A model generated the notes under the pieces. That model did no database searches. It saw only the letters and a list, made by a program, of their open reading frames with translations, and had not been told where the DNA came from. A DNA stretch of 64,000 nt from CAZDXB01 sp964509335 (lineage in GTDB: Bacteria > Bacteroidota > Ignavibacteria > Kapaibacteriales > UBA2268), in contig CAZDXB010000016.1 of the NCBI GenBank assembly GCA_964509335.1, positions 1 to 64,000 on the forward strand, written 5' to 3'. This document shows, in pieces, positions 42,212 to 51,941 of this stretch. How positions within the stretch are numbered: position 1 is the stretch's first letter; every line of letters begins with the position of its first letter. Position numbers and translations under genes: made by a program.

Positions 42212-43071
42212 TAACTCTTCGTTCTCGCGACTATTAACGAGCCTTTAGAAACGCCGAATTTGCGAGCGACGGGCGCGCATTTCGCCGTTAATAGAAAGTA
42301 TATGTTCTTGTTTTCTTCGTCTAGGCTTTCGAGATTGCCTTGTCCTTTGGATATAACTAAATCGGCTTTGTTATAAAAGGTTAGGAATTCTCGAGAGCAT
42401 TTGTTCAAAATAGTCCCCGGAGCGTCGTAACCGTTGTCTATTACTTCGGCGTATTCGTCCATTTTTACGACCTCGGCGTCGAATTTCGTTATGTCGTTTA
42501 TAATCGGACCGCCTCTTACGACGAAGTGTATCTTCTTTTCTCGATAAAGCTCATTGATTGTCTGGATAAACAGTTTATCGAACACGATTTCGCCGCTGTT
42601 GTCGCCAAGATATAACAGATTCCGGGCGTTTTCGATATCTTTTCTCAACTCCTTCGACTCGTCCACGGTTATGTCGGCTTCTTTGATTTTCTCAAAAAGC
42701 TCGTCTAAATCTACGTTTTTCAAAGCGCCGAAGTCAATAATATTGCCAGCTAAAGACAGCTTCAAAGCGGCGTAAAAAGGGTCGTCGGACGAGGCTACTA
42801 GCGATTCGAATTCCTCGTATTTTCCCATTAACAACGAGTTATAATACGCTTTGCGTTCTTTAAAAGGGTCGGGATTGTTCAAAAGCTTCTTAACGCCGTT
42901 ATGTAGCTCTCTGCCCAGCTCCGGCGGCGTAATTCTGAAATCTATTTCCGATAGCTTCTTAAGATAGCTCTTTAGAAATCTTTCTTTATCCTCGCCGTTG
43001 ACTTCGTAAAGATTCAACTGATTTACCAGATTGTCTATCGAGCAAGAAAAACAGTCGTATTCCAGTTTCAT
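42208..43071 (-). CDS. DUF89 (ARMT1-like) damage-control phosphatase family protein
   Basis: The product is 287 residues from the ATG 43069-43071 (MKLEYDCFSCSIDNL), which gives the conserved CxxC start of the COG1578 branch; an 11-residue extension is possible. Further family motifs are LGDNSGEIVFDK, RGGPIINDIT with the Asp pair that binds metal, and ISKGQGNLESL. Members hydrolyse damaged or excess phosphometabolites using Mn2+ or Co2+. It overlaps the 3' end of the convergent membrane-protein gene by four bases. The precise substrate is not known. Confidence 0.85.
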   Translation of the reverse strand: MKLEYDCFSCSIDNLVNQLNLYEVNGEDKERFLKSYLKKLSEIDFRITPPELGRELHNGVKKLLNNPDPFKERKAYYNSLLMGKYEEFESLVASSDDPFYAALKLSLAGNIIDFGALKNVDLDELFEKIKEADITVDESKELRKDIENARNLLYLGDNSGEIVFDKLFIQTINELYREKKIHFVVRGGPIINDITKFDAEVVKMDEYAEVIDNGYDAPGTILNKCSREFLTFYNKADLVISKGQGNLESLDEENKNIYFLLTAKCAPVARKFGVSKGSLIVARTKSY

Positions 43072-43202
43072 AATATCTTCTGATTTAATTCTCAAAAAAA
43101 TCAAATTAGAAATTTATAAGCGAATAGCAATAAATAAAAAACATTTTGATTTCAGTTATTAAAATAAATTCTCAAATCTCATACATTTTCCTTATTTTTC
43201 AC

Positions 43203-43210
43203 TAGATTTG
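43203..43210 (+). promoter_or_regulatory. TAnnTTTG -7 element candidate
   Basis: TAGATTTG matches the Bacteroidota -7 consensus and lies 36 bases before the ATG of the iron-sulfur oxidoreductase gene. No clear TTG element is found at the expected distance upstream. Confidence 0.3.
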
Positions 43211-43246
43211 TAGAAAGTTTGTTTAAAGGATAATTTTGGAATTGCT

Positions 43247-45274
43247 ATGGAGTACAGACAAATCATCTTTCCAATAATCTTCATCGTTTCAGTCGTAATC
43301 TTAACTATCAATCTGAAGAAGATATTCTCTTATCTGAAAGTCGCTCGAGACGAAAAACGCTCGGACAATATAGGAAGCAGAATAGCCCATATGTTCAAAG
43401 TGGCGATTGGGCAGACGAAAATCTTCAGAGACAAAACCGCCGGACCTTTACACGCCGCGATATTTTGGGGCTTTTTAATTCTTCTTTTTTGCGCGTCAGA
43501 ATCGGTTATTCAAGGTTTCTATCCGTCGTTTAACTGGAGCTTTTTAGGTCCTTTCTACTGGCTCATTACTCTTTTTACCGACATTTTCAACGTTTTAATA
43601 ATAGTCGCAATAATAGCTTCGTTGCTTAGACGCTACGTATTCAAAGTAAAGCGGCTTCAAGGCGACAAAAGCGAAAAAATCGACGCGTTAATAGTTTTGG
43701 GAATGATATTTATAATAGTCGGCTCTCTAATGTTGGAGAAAGCGGCGCATATAGCTTCCAAACCGGTTCCCGAATGGGCGTTCTGCCCGATTTCGACTTG
43801 GCTTAGCTCGATTTTTACCGCCGGCTCCGCGCCGATAGCTTACGAAATTACTTGGTGGATACACATTCTCGGCATACTCTTTTTCGCTAACTATCTCCCC
43901 TTCTCCAAACACTTGCACGTTTATACCTCGATACAAAACGTATTTTTCTCGCCGAAAGATATACCAAACAGTATCGAGAAAATGGATTTTGAGGACGAAA
44001 CGCTCGAGAAGTTTGGAGTAGTTGACATAGATGATTTGAGCTGGAAAAATCTGTTCGATTCGTATTCTTGCACACATTGCGGACGATGCGCGGACTCATG
44101 TCCGGCTAATATAACGGGCAAAGAGCTTAGCCCGAGAGAGATAATAGTGCAAATTCGCGAAAGAACTATTGACGCCGCTCCGATTATGTTAAAAATGAAG
44201 CAAGGCAACGGCGAAAACGAATACAAGCCAAGCGAAGACGAGCAAAAGATATTGGAAAAGAAATTCGTCGGCGACTACGAGAGCGTTAACGCTCTTTGGC
44301 AATGCACAACTTGCGGCGCTTGTATGCAGGAATGCCCGCTAACTATCGAGCACGTTCCGACTATTATAGGTATGCGGCGGAATTTAGTTATGATGGAAGC
44401 CGACTTCCCCGCCGAATTGCAACCGGCGTTTAACGACCTTGAGAATAACTTCTCTCCTTGGGCTTTTCCGCCGACCGAAAGAGCAGATTGGGCTGAGGGA
44501 ATGAATATCAAAACCTGCGCCGAAAATCCTGATTTCGACGTTCTCTTTTGGGTCGGATGCGCCGGCAGCTTCGACGATAGAGCCAAAAAAGTATCGCGCG
44601 CCTTCGCCAAACTGATGCAAATAGCAGGCGTAAACTTCGCTATTTTAGGCGAAGAAGAAAAATGCAACGGCGACCCCGCCCGTAGAGCCGGGAATGAATA
44701 CCTTGCGGATATGCTGGTAAATATGAACGTAGAAACGTTGAATAATTATAACGTCAAGAAAATAGTAACTTTCTGTCCGCACTGTTTCAATACATTCAAG
44801 AATGAATATCCAGATTTCGGCGGTAATTACGAAGTGGTTCATCACTCGCAGTTTCTTGCCGAACTAATCAAGAACGGAAAGCTAAAATTCAAACAAAACG
44901 GCAAAGAGCCGCTGAACTTAGCTTTTCACGACTCTTGCTATCTCGGTCGCTACAATCAAATTTATAAAGAACCTCGAGAAGTACTAAAGTCTATTCCCGG
45001 AAGCGACTTAAGAGAGCCGAAAAGAAACAAAGACAAAGGATTCTGTTGCGGAGCGGGCGGCGCGAGAATGTTTATGGAAGAAACCGAGGGCAAACCCGTA
45101 AACAACGAAAGAACTGAAGAATTAATAGAAACCGGAGCGGACAAATTAGCCGTCAATTGTCCGTTTTGCCTGACTATGATGACCGACGGCTTAAAAGCTT
45201 TCGACAAAGAGGAAGAAATCAAAACAATGGACATAGCCGAAATCCTTCTTGAGCGAGTAGAAGGCGGAGAGTAA
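43247..45274 (+). CDS. membrane-bound HdrD-like iron-sulfur oxidoreductase
   Basis: The 675-residue protein fuses a nitrate-reductase-gamma-like membrane domain (about five helices, 1-225, with candidate haem His in WWIHILG and SKHLHVY) to two ferredoxin-type clusters (CTHCGRCADSCP at about 274-285 and CTTCGACMQECP) and two CCG domains (CNGDPARR with CPHC, and CYLGRYN with GFCCGAGG and CPFC). This order is that of the HdrD/GlpC-like electron-transfer proteins often linked to acyl-CoA or ETF oxidation. It probably moves electrons between a cytosolic donor and quinone or another carrier. It is a single gene; acyl-CoA-type enzymes lie 6-9 kb away but not in an operon with it. Confidence 0.88.
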   Translation: MEYRQIIFPIIFIVSVVILTINLKKIFSYLKVARDEKRSDNIGSRIAHMFKVAIGQTKIFRDKTAGPLHAAIFWGFLILLFCASESVIQGFYPSFNWSFLGPFYWLITLFTDIFNVLIIVAIIASLLRRYVFKVKRLQGDKSEKIDALIVLGMIFIIVGSLMLEKAAHIASKPVPEWAFCPISTWLSSIFTAGSAPIAYEITWWIHILGILFFANYLPFSKHLHVYTSIQNVFFSPKDIPNSIEKMDFEDETLEKFGVVDIDDLSWKNLFDSYSCTHCGRCADSCPANITGKELSPREIIVQIRERTIDAAPIMLKMKQGNGENEYKPSEDEQKILEKKFVGDYESVNALWQCTTCGACMQECPLTIEHVPTIIGMRRNLVMMEADFPAELQPAFNDLENNFSPWAFPPTERADWAEGMNIKTCAENPDFDVLFWVGCAGSFDDRAKKVSRAFAKLMQIAGVNFAILGEEEKCNGDPARRAGNEYLADMLVNMNVETLNNYNVKKIVTFCPHCFNTFKNEYPDFGGNYEVVHHSQFLAELIKNGKLKFKQNGKEPLNLAFHDSCYLGRYNQIYKEPREVLKSIPGSDLREPKRNKDKGFCCGAGGARMFMEETEGKPVNNERTEELIETGADKLAVNCPFCLTMMTDGLKAFDKEEEIKTMDIAEILLERVEGGE

Positions 45275-45294
45275 ACGCTATTGTCCTCTAAATA

Positions 45295-48200
45295 TTAACG
45301 GGTTATACTTCTCAAACGCGAACTTGCGCCTTTGACTTTAAAGCGGTAAGGGCTGTAAGAAGCGTTGTTGTATCTCGTATATATTCTAATGTAATACCTA
45401 CTGTTCGGAACGTTGTTCAGTATTATCGTTTCGTTCGTCAGTTGTTGATTGAAAGAGCGCCTAAGCAATCGGGAGCCGGTGTAATTATATAAGTCCAACT
45501 CATAGTTTTCCGGTAAATTATACAGCTCGATTTTAATATTATTCTCGCCTGCGGCGCAATTCGGCTCGAAATAAAACCAGTCTTCGTCGCTCGTATCGCT
45601 TAAAACGCCGGAATAGACCGTTCCATCTGTCTTTACGTATTGCCAATATTCCAAAGAATCGGCGGTATTGTTCGGCTCGTATTTGTCGCAAATCTTGGAA
45701 TTAGGGTTATCGTTTGCGGAATCGGTCAAATAATTAACTTGCGAGGTCGAAGCCGCCGCTCCCGAACCGTTGTATTCAAATACTTGGAAAATATATCTTC
45801 TGCCCCGGGTAAGCCCGTTAACAACAACCGAGTTCGTTTCGTCGCTTCCTTTATAAACGATAAAGCCGCTGCCTATTGATTCGGTAGTTCCTAATTGCAC
45901 AGTCGCTCCGGCAACCGAAGGCGTCTCGCTGTATTCTGCGGTAGCGTCGGACGGCTTTTCGCTTTGGGTCATCGTCGTCGAGCATACTGCTATTCTGCCG
46001 TCGCCGTCGCCGTTCTTCCAAGACAAAGCTATCGAATTGTCGTCGGCGTAATAGCCGCCGCCAGAAGGACCGCTAACGAAAGTAATATCTGACGCTTGAA
46101 TTTTTGGTTCTGCGAAGAGCGTTTTTCGCGACGCGGTTGTGGAAGACGAAGTCAGATAATTCTCGTAGCCGCCGGCGTCGTTGTATTCATACGCGGCGAA
46201 ATAATAAGTATTGTCGCCCGCGTCTGACGAGGGGGATAGATTCTTGACGGTAACCGACGAACTCGAACCGGCGTAAACGACGAAACCGTCGGCGATTTGG
46301 TCGCCTTCGCCGAAATTAGCGGAGGTTTGGTATTCTTCGCCGTCCGTCGGCGCGGTCGAAACGGGCGAGTTCAATCTTGCAATTATTAATCGCTTGCTTC
46401 CGGCGCCGTTCGTCCAGCTTAATTTCATACTTGTATCTTGCGGCGAGCTTACGCTTAAAGAGCTAACTTGCGTTGTCGGCTCGGTAGAAAGAGTAGTTGT
46501 GTCGGCGAGCGTTATCATATCGCCGTCGTCTCCGTAAAGCTTGTATCTAATGCCGCCCCCAGCGCCGTTATAATTATAAACGGAGAAATAATATCGCTTC
46601 GCCGCTGTCAAGCCCGTTACGGTCGCTCTGGTTCCGCTTCCCTTGTAAACGACGTAGCTTCCCGTTCCGGTCGAGCCGGACGGATTGGAAAACGTCGAGG
46701 ACGCCGTATAGGAAGTCCCCCTCGTCGGCGCGTCCGGTTCGCCGCCCTGTTTGGCTATTAGTATATGGTTAGCGGGCGTCCCCGCCGACCAAGACAAAGT
46801 CGCGCTGGTTTGCGTTACTTGCGTAAAAGTCAAAGAACTCGGCGCCGTCGTTGGTTCTTGCGCGTATAATGTTATTCCCGTGTAAGTAGCGGATGTCAAA
46901 CTCGCCGTCGAAGCGGTTATAGCTATGCCCGTCGCCCCGTCGGGATTTGTTAGCGTAACCGAATTAGCCGAAACGAAGGAATTATATTGACTTATTGTCG
47001 CGCTGTTGTTCGTTACCGTCGCCGAGCCGGCGGAAATAGTAAAAGTAACGTCGGTATCCGAAGTAACGCCCTGTGGAGAGCCGCTCGCGTCCTGCGCTTC
47101 CACAACTATCGATAAAGGAAAGCCCGATATAAATTCATTGTCCGAAAAACCCGATACGGGCGTAGTCATCTCGACGCTTTCAATTGAGAGTTTCGTCGGT
47201 ATCGTCGAACTGCTAACGGTCATTAATTCGCCGCTAAGCGTGGAACTAAAAGGCGCGACGCTTGCCGGCGAAGTTACGGTTACCCAGCCTTCATCGAATA
47301 TTTTCGCTTGTATGTTAGAATATGTCTGCGCGCTTGGCGACACTTTGCAAGTAAACAAATAATCTTGAGCTTCCGTGAAGGTGTTGGAAAAACCGGAGAA
47401 AGTAACGGTTCCGCTCGAAGCCGTTAACGTTGAGCTTGAACCTAAAGATACGTCGGCGCCGTCGTAATAGCCGTTTTTGTTTTTGTCGTTCCAAAGCCTG
47501 AAATCCGTGAAGTGAGTATAGCTCGAGCTTGTCAAATAAATATCTACGGCGGTGAAAGTTGTAGTAGGCGCGCTCGCGGGCGGCGTTAAAGCGAAAGAAA
47601 AAACGGGCTGACGCGTCAAGGTAGCGGAAGTCGTTAAGTTCCCGCCGAAAGTGTTTGACTCGCTTGCGGTTACTTGGAAATCCGTGAAAGAATAACTCGA
47701 GCCGCTTAACGTGAAGGTATTCGTCTCGGCGCTGGATAAATATAAGTCGGAATCCGAAAACGTGAGACTTACGGGCGAGGACGACGACGAAACCGTCGAG
47801 GAGACGTCCGCTAAAACGAAAAAGTAATTATCGCCCGCGCTTAAATTCGATGGACTGATAGACTCAATCGAAAGAACGCCCCCGCTATAGCTAACCGACG
47901 ACGAAGCGGAAGACAAACCCGCTGTCGTTAAATCCCTGTCGCTGTCGTATTTGAATTCGTAATTTTCAAATTGCTCTGAATATGTCGCCGAACTTACGCT
48001 GATTTTCAAGCTGTCGATATTATTAATCGACGTCGGAGTATTTATTCCGAAGCCAAATATTATTCGGTCGCTTTTGCCGGCTACCAAAGGAGATTCGGCG
48101 GCTTCGTTCAAACTGTCAATTCCCGACGCGGGCAAACTCTGAACTGTAGCTCTTATCGGCGCTAAAGTTAGATATATCGGCGAGCCTAAACCGTTCAAGC

Positions 48201-50616
48201 CGGTAGCCGTCATAGAGCTTGTCGAGACGCCTTCGTTATAGGTGAACGTCGAGCTTAATCGCGTCCAAGAAGTAGAGTTGTCGGCGTCGGAATAATATAA
48301 AGCGAGCGCGTTCGGCTTTGCTTCGTTCAGTTCGGAATTGTCGAGCGTAAATCCAACGTCGCCGAGGTTCGCGTTTTCATAATCGACGCGATAGTAACGC
48401 TCGACGCCGTGAACTTCACCAATCGTTCGCGACGAATGATATCTTCTAATAGTGAACGAACCGGAATTGCCGGATGAAATCGCCAATCCCAATCCCGCAT
48501 TTTCAACGTCCGCTTTGTTCGTTATAAACGCGCTTTTGATAAACCCGCCGCTCGTTCCGCCGGCGCCGGGCGTTTCGTTTTTTATGGTATTGCCCGCCGA
48601 TTCGATTAATCGCGAACTGGATTTCAGCATAGTAATAGTCGAACTGCCGTTAAGATTGACATCGCCGAGATTTAGCGTCAAATAATCGTCAAAGAACAAG
48701 CCAGCTTCCAGCTTAACGCCCGCCTGATTGTTTAATTTTAGCGTCGAAAATGTAGCCGCGTTCCCGCTTATCAATTGTTCGTCGTCGCCCGTCAGCGTAA
48801 TCGTTCCGCTCGTAGCCGTAAAAGTTCCGTCGTTTATAAAATCGCCTTTGACTTGAAAATTATCGCCCGTCGTAATATTCGAAGAAGAAGAAATTTTCAA
48901 ACCCTGAAACTTCAAAGCGTCGCCGCCGGAAATCTCGTCGCTGGAGGGCGTCGTCGCGTTTGAATTGAGCGTTACGACGCTGGGACTATATGCCGCGAAA
49001 CCGCCGTTTTCGGGATTGGCGTCGTTCCCTTGAGCGTATAGCTCGCCGTCAACTTGGAAGTTTGACATAGTAGTTACGAAATTGTCGCCGCTCGCGGCTG
49101 ATCCAAAAGTCAGATGCTTAAAAATCAATACGCTCGAATTTGATATGCTTTTGTTTCCCGCTTCGATAAAGGATATTGTCGAGGAGCCGGAAGCGGCGAA
49201 ATATCCATTGGTGTTTACCGTAAAATCGCCTGTCAAATCGAAGCTGTTCGTCGTCTTAACCGCCGAATTTCTATTTACGCTAAAATCATGGAATTTCAAA
49301 TTCTCCGCGCTTCCCGGAACTATTATCCTTTTTGCGGTAGAGCTTGTCTCGTCGTTGGAAAACGTAATTAACGACGGATTAGTAGCCGTGAAAGACGCGC
49401 TCGCGCCAACGTTTAAATCGCCGGTAATTCTAAAGTCGGAAGCGCTCGCAACTTGCAACGAGAGGTCCGAAATAATCACATCGCCGAAGCGCAAATCGCC
49501 GTTGTCGGATACGTCGATATCAAGACCGCCCGACGCGCCCGTCTCGCCAATCGTAATCGTGCCGCTCGCGCAGCGGAAACTGCCGTCGCCTTCTACGACA
49601 AAAGAAAAATCGCTCGCGCTCTTTAATAATATATCCGCCGAATCGGACACGGCAGAATTGGCCGCCACTTTAATATTCGAAAAAGTCAAGCTGGAAGACG
49701 AGCTAATCGACTTCGGATAAATCCAGTTGGCGTCGTTGTCGAATATAATAGTAGCCGCCGATGCGTCGAAATTGCCGGAATTATCTATGTCGCCGGCTAT
49801 TTTAAGCGAATCGACAATAGTCAAAGTAGAGCTTGAATTGACCGTTAAATCGCCTACGGTCAAAACGCCTTCGCCGGACGAACTGAAGGAAGACGAAGCC
49901 GTCGTTATCAGTTCGCTTTGCGAGTGAAGCGACTGATTAATATCCGAGGCGTAAAATAAACTGCCGCCCAAATTTACAGTCGAGCCGCTGTCGTTGGTGA
50001 AAACCGCGTCGCCGTTGATTCGTATGTTCCCGTTTATTGTTAGCGCGTTTCGTTGTATGTTAAATTCGCCGTCGTCGCAAAACAGGTCGCTTTGAACCGT
50101 TAAGTTCGTGTCTATCGTTAATTTGCCGTCATTGTGCGTTCGGTTTACTATTAGCGAGTTAATTGTCGAAATATCCTTCGGCAAAGTCGTAGTAAAAGTG
50201 GAGCTACCGGCGAAAGTAAGATTAGCCGAACTGAAATTCGAGAGCGTCCCCGTATTTTCGAAAGCCCTTTTTAGCGTTATCGTAGCCGAGCTCGAAGCGT
50301 CGAATTCGCCTTGGACTGTTAAATCGCCGTTAACGGTTAAAGAATTTGCCGTAGCGAAGCTCAGCGTCCCATTATAACCAATAGTAATATTATTAGCCAC
50401 CGCGTCGGCGGAATTTACGGCGACTTCGTAATCGTTTATCGCAACGTTGTCGGCGCTTGAATTTGGGAAAGACGCCGCGCCCCAAGTGTTCGGGTCGTTC
50501 CAATTTCCGCTTTGAACCGCCTCGTAATTCGCCGCGCCTAAAGCGTTAAGGCAAAGGAAAAAGACGCTTGTAATTACAAAAAATATTTTGTTTTTCGACC
50601 GGAAACGCCCCTTCAT
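45295..50616 (-). CDS. very large secreted repeat protein (beta-helix-like, FN3 and PPC domains)
   Basis: From the ATG 50614-50616 the product is 1773 residues with a signal peptide (MKGRFRSKNKIFFVITSVFF). An upstream in-frame start would add 17 residues. Residues about 30-780 are strand repeats rich in Ser, Thr, Asn and Gly (pattern LTFxxLxVxxxSxxxGDFxxNxGxFxASSSTITF), like right-handed beta-helix adhesins. About 850-1270 are beta-sandwich segments. At least three fibronectin-III units follow (each with the (T/D)(S)xxLSW core). The last 115 residues (KYEPNNTADSLEYWQ onward) form a pre-peptidase C-terminal-type domain. No type IX sorting domain is present. It is likely a surface adhesin or structural protein. 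Confidence 0.85.
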   Translation of the reverse strand: MKGRFRSKNKIFFVITSVFFLCLNALGAANYEAVQSGNWNDPNTWGAASFPNSSADNVAINDYEVAVNSADAVANNITIGYNGTLSFATANSLTVNGDLTVQGEFDASSSATITLKRAFENTGTLSNFSSANLTFAGSSTFTTTLPKDISTINSLIVNRTHNDGKLTIDTNLTVQSDLFCDDGEFNIQRNALTINGNIRINGDAVFTNDSGSTVNLGGSLFYASDINQSLHSQSELITTASSSFSSSGEGVLTVGDLTVNSSSTLTIVDSLKIAGDIDNSGNFDASAATIIFDNDANWIYPKSISSSSSLTFSNIKVAANSAVSDSADILLKSASDFSFVVEGDGSFRCASGTITIGETGASGGLDIDVSDNGDLRFGDVIISDLSLQVASASDFRITGDLNVGASASFTATNPSLITFSNDETSSTAKRIIVPGSAENLKFHDFSVNRNSAVKTTNSFDLTGDFTVNTNGYFAASGSSTISFIEAGNKSISNSSVLIFKHLTFGSAASGDNFVTTMSNFQVDGELYAQGNDANPENGGFAAYSPSVVTLNSNATTPSSDEISGGDALKFQGLKISSSSNITTGDNFQVKGDFINDGTFTATSGTITLTGDDEQLISGNAATFSTLKLNNQAGVKLEAGLFFDDYLTLNLGDVNLNGSSTITMLKSSSRLIESAGNTIKNETPGAGGTSGGFIKSAFITNKADVENAGLGLAISSGNSGSFTIRRYHSSRTIGEVHGVERYYRVDYENANLGDVGFTLDNSELNEAKPNALALYYSDADNSTSWTRLSSTFTYNEGVSTSSMTATGLNGLGSPIYLTLAPIRATVQSLPASGIDSLNEAAESPLVAGKSDRIIFGFGINTPTSINNIDSLKISVSSATYSEQFENYEFKYDSDRDLTTAGLSSASSSVSYSGGVLSIESISPSNLSAGDNYFFVLADVSSTVSSSSSPVSLTFSDSDLYLSSAETNTFTLSGSSYSFTDFQVTASESNTFGGNLTTSATLTRQPVFSFALTPPASAPTTTFTAVDIYLTSSSYTHFTDFRLWNDKNKNGYYDGADVSLGSSSTLTASSGTVTFSGFSNTFTEAQDYLFTCKVSPSAQTYSNIQAKIFDEGWVTVTSPASVAPFSSTLSGELMTVSSSTIPTKLSIESVEMTTPVSGFSDNEFISGFPLSIVVEAQDASGSPQGVTSDTDVTFTISAGSATVTNNSATISQYNSFVSANSVTLTNPDGATGIAITASTASLTSATYTGITLYAQEPTTAPSSLTFTQVTQTSATLSWSAGTPANHILIAKQGGEPDAPTRGTSYTASSTFSNPSGSTGTGSYVVYKGSGTRATVTGLTAAKRYYFSVYNYNGAGGGIRYKLYGDDGDMITLADTTTLSTEPTTQVSSLSVSSPQDTSMKLSWTNGAGSKRLIIARLNSPVSTAPTDGEEYQTSANFGEGDQIADGFVVYAGSSSSVTVKNLSPSSDAGDNTYYFAAYEYNDAGGYENYLTSSSTTASRKTLFAEPKIQASDITFVSGPSGGGYYADDNSIALSWKNGDGDGRIAVCSTTMTQSEKPSDATAEYSETPSVAGATVQLGTTESIGSGFIVYKGSDETNSVVVNGLTRGRRYIFQVFEYNGSGAAASTSQVNYLTDSANDNPNSKICDKYEPNNTADSLEYWQYVKTDGTVYSGVLSDTSDEDWFYFEPNCAAGENNIKIELYNLPENYELDLYNYTGSRLLRRSFNQQLTNETIILNNVPNSRYYIRIYTRYNNASYSPYRFKVKGASSRLRSITR

Positions 50617-50745
50617 ATTTTTTGAAAAAGCTCGTATTTTAGGTTTAATTTTCAAGTGATTTACCAAATTATTTCCAAATTTTTCCCAATATTTTTCAAT
50701 TAGCGTGCCAAGGGAAAATTGGAAAAAAGAACGAAAATATATCGC

Positions 50746-50775
50746 CTCGTTCCGAAATTGTGGTTTCGGAACGAG
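50746..50775. repeat. 30-nt palindrome, copy 6 (CTCGTTCCGAAA type)
   Basis: The 12-bp arms CTCGTTCCGAAA and TTTCGGAACGAG pair perfectly around TTGTGG. It lies 25 bases past the stop of the AcuI-like gene and may terminate it on the minus strand. Confidence 0.8.
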
Positions 50776-50799
50776 AAACGAAATAAACGCTTAGTTAAT

Positions 50800-51810
50800 T
50801 CAATCTTTTAAATTAACGATTACTTTCCCTGCCTGTCCGCCTTGGAGGATTATGTCGATTTCGTCGTTCAAACCGTTTAAATCGGTTTCCTTTATCAATC
50901 TGTCGTAGTTTTCCAGCTTCCATTCTTTTGAGATTCTATCCCAGATTTTCAGCCGATAATCCATTGGTCTTTCCGCCGAATCGATTCCTATTAGAGATAT
51001 ACCGCGAAGAATGAATGGATATACGTAGGTATCGAATTTGTCGGAGCCGACGAGTCCAACGCTGCAAACGGCGCCTCGCGGCTTGATAGAGCGGATAATC
51101 GTCGATAGCGTATTGCCGCCGACGTTGTCGATAGCTCCCTCCCATCTGCCGCGCAGCAGAGGCTTGCCCGATGTGTCGTTAACGTCTTTCCTCGAAACAA
51201 CTTCACTCGCGCCGAGTTCCAGAAGATATTCAATTTTATCCATCTTGCCGGTGGAAGCGATAACTTCGTATCCCGCGTTCGCCAGCATACCGGTCGCTAG
51301 ACTTCCGACCGCGCCGGTAGCCCCCGTTACTAATACTTTGCCCGAACGAACGCCTCGCTCCTGCAACTCGTTGATACAAATTCCCGCCGTAAATCCCGCC
51401 GTTCCGTAAACCATCGATTCTTTTAACGTCATATTCTCGGGCAACTTAACAACCCAATCGGCGGGGACTCTAATATACTGCTGGAATCCGCCGGAAGTGT
51501 TCATACCCAAATCATAGCCGGTTACCAACACTTCCTCGCCATCGGAGAATCTATCGGATTCGCTCTCGGCTACCACTCCCGCCGCGTCGATTCCGGGAGT
51601 AAAAGGATACCTTCTCGTTACGCCTCTGTGTCCGCTGGCGGAAAGCGCGTCTTTGTAATTCAACGAGGAATATTGCGTTTTAATTAAAACTTCGTGTTCC
51701 GGCAACTCGGAAATTTTTTTGCTCTTCAGGCTTCTTTTGAACTTATTCGGCTCGAATTCTTCGACTATCAAGGCTTTGAAGTTAACGTCTCTCATAAGTT
51801 TCCGTTTCAA
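50800..51810 (-). CDS. YhdH/AcuI-type NADPH-dependent oxidoreductase (acrylyl-CoA reductase-like)
   Basis: The 336-residue zinc-free MDR-superfamily enzyme has the YhdH/YhfP pattern: SLNYKDALSASG near the N terminus, PGIDAAGVV, and the nucleotide fold motif VTGATGAVGSLATGML (about 160-175). E. coli YhdH (AcuI) reduces acrylyl-CoA to propionyl-CoA. An internal Met at residue 6 gives an alternative start (MRDVNFKALIVEEFE), closer to family length. It is divergent from the 3-hydroxyacyl-CoA dehydrogenase gene, with a shared 130-base control region. Confidence 0.83.
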   Translation of the reverse strand: MKRKLMRDVNFKALIVEEFEPNKFKRSLKSKKISELPEHEVLIKTQYSSLNYKDALSASGHRGVTRRYPFTPGIDAAGVVAESESDRFSDGEEVLVTGYDLGMNTSGGFQQYIRVPADWVVKLPENMTLKESMVYGTAGFTAGICINELQERGVRSGKVLVTGATGAVGSLATGMLANAGYEVIASTGKMDKIEYLLELGASEVVSRKDVNDTSGKPLLRGRWEGAIDNVGGNTLSTIIRSIKPRGAVCSVGLVGSDKFDTYVYPFILRGISLIGIDSAERPMDYRLKIWDRISKEWKLENYDRLIKETDLNGLNDEIDIILQGGQAGKVIVNLKD

Positions 51811-51862
51811 TAGTTTAAATATTTCAAAAAATTTACGTTAAATATAAACTTAGATTTCTTTT

Positions 51863-51898
51863 TTTGCAAAGTTTTTATTACCTTTTAAGTTAATTTTG
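51863..51898 (+). promoter_or_regulatory. promoter candidate for the hydroxyacyl-CoA dehydrogenase gene
   Basis: TTTG (51863-51866) and TAATTTTG (51891-51898, matching TAnnTTTG) precede the ATG at 51942 by 43 bases. The 24-base spacing is longer than the usual 19-21. Confidence 0.33.
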
Positions 51899-51941
51899 TC
51901 CTCTAACAATTTAAATCTTTTACAAAAAAGGAAGGTTGACT

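Noticed and set aside
49082..49720. 212-codon frame opposite the large surface protein
   Set aside because: It is an antisense shadow of the repetitive Ser/Thr-rich gene with no ribosome binding site or family resemblance. Several similar shadows exist along this gene.
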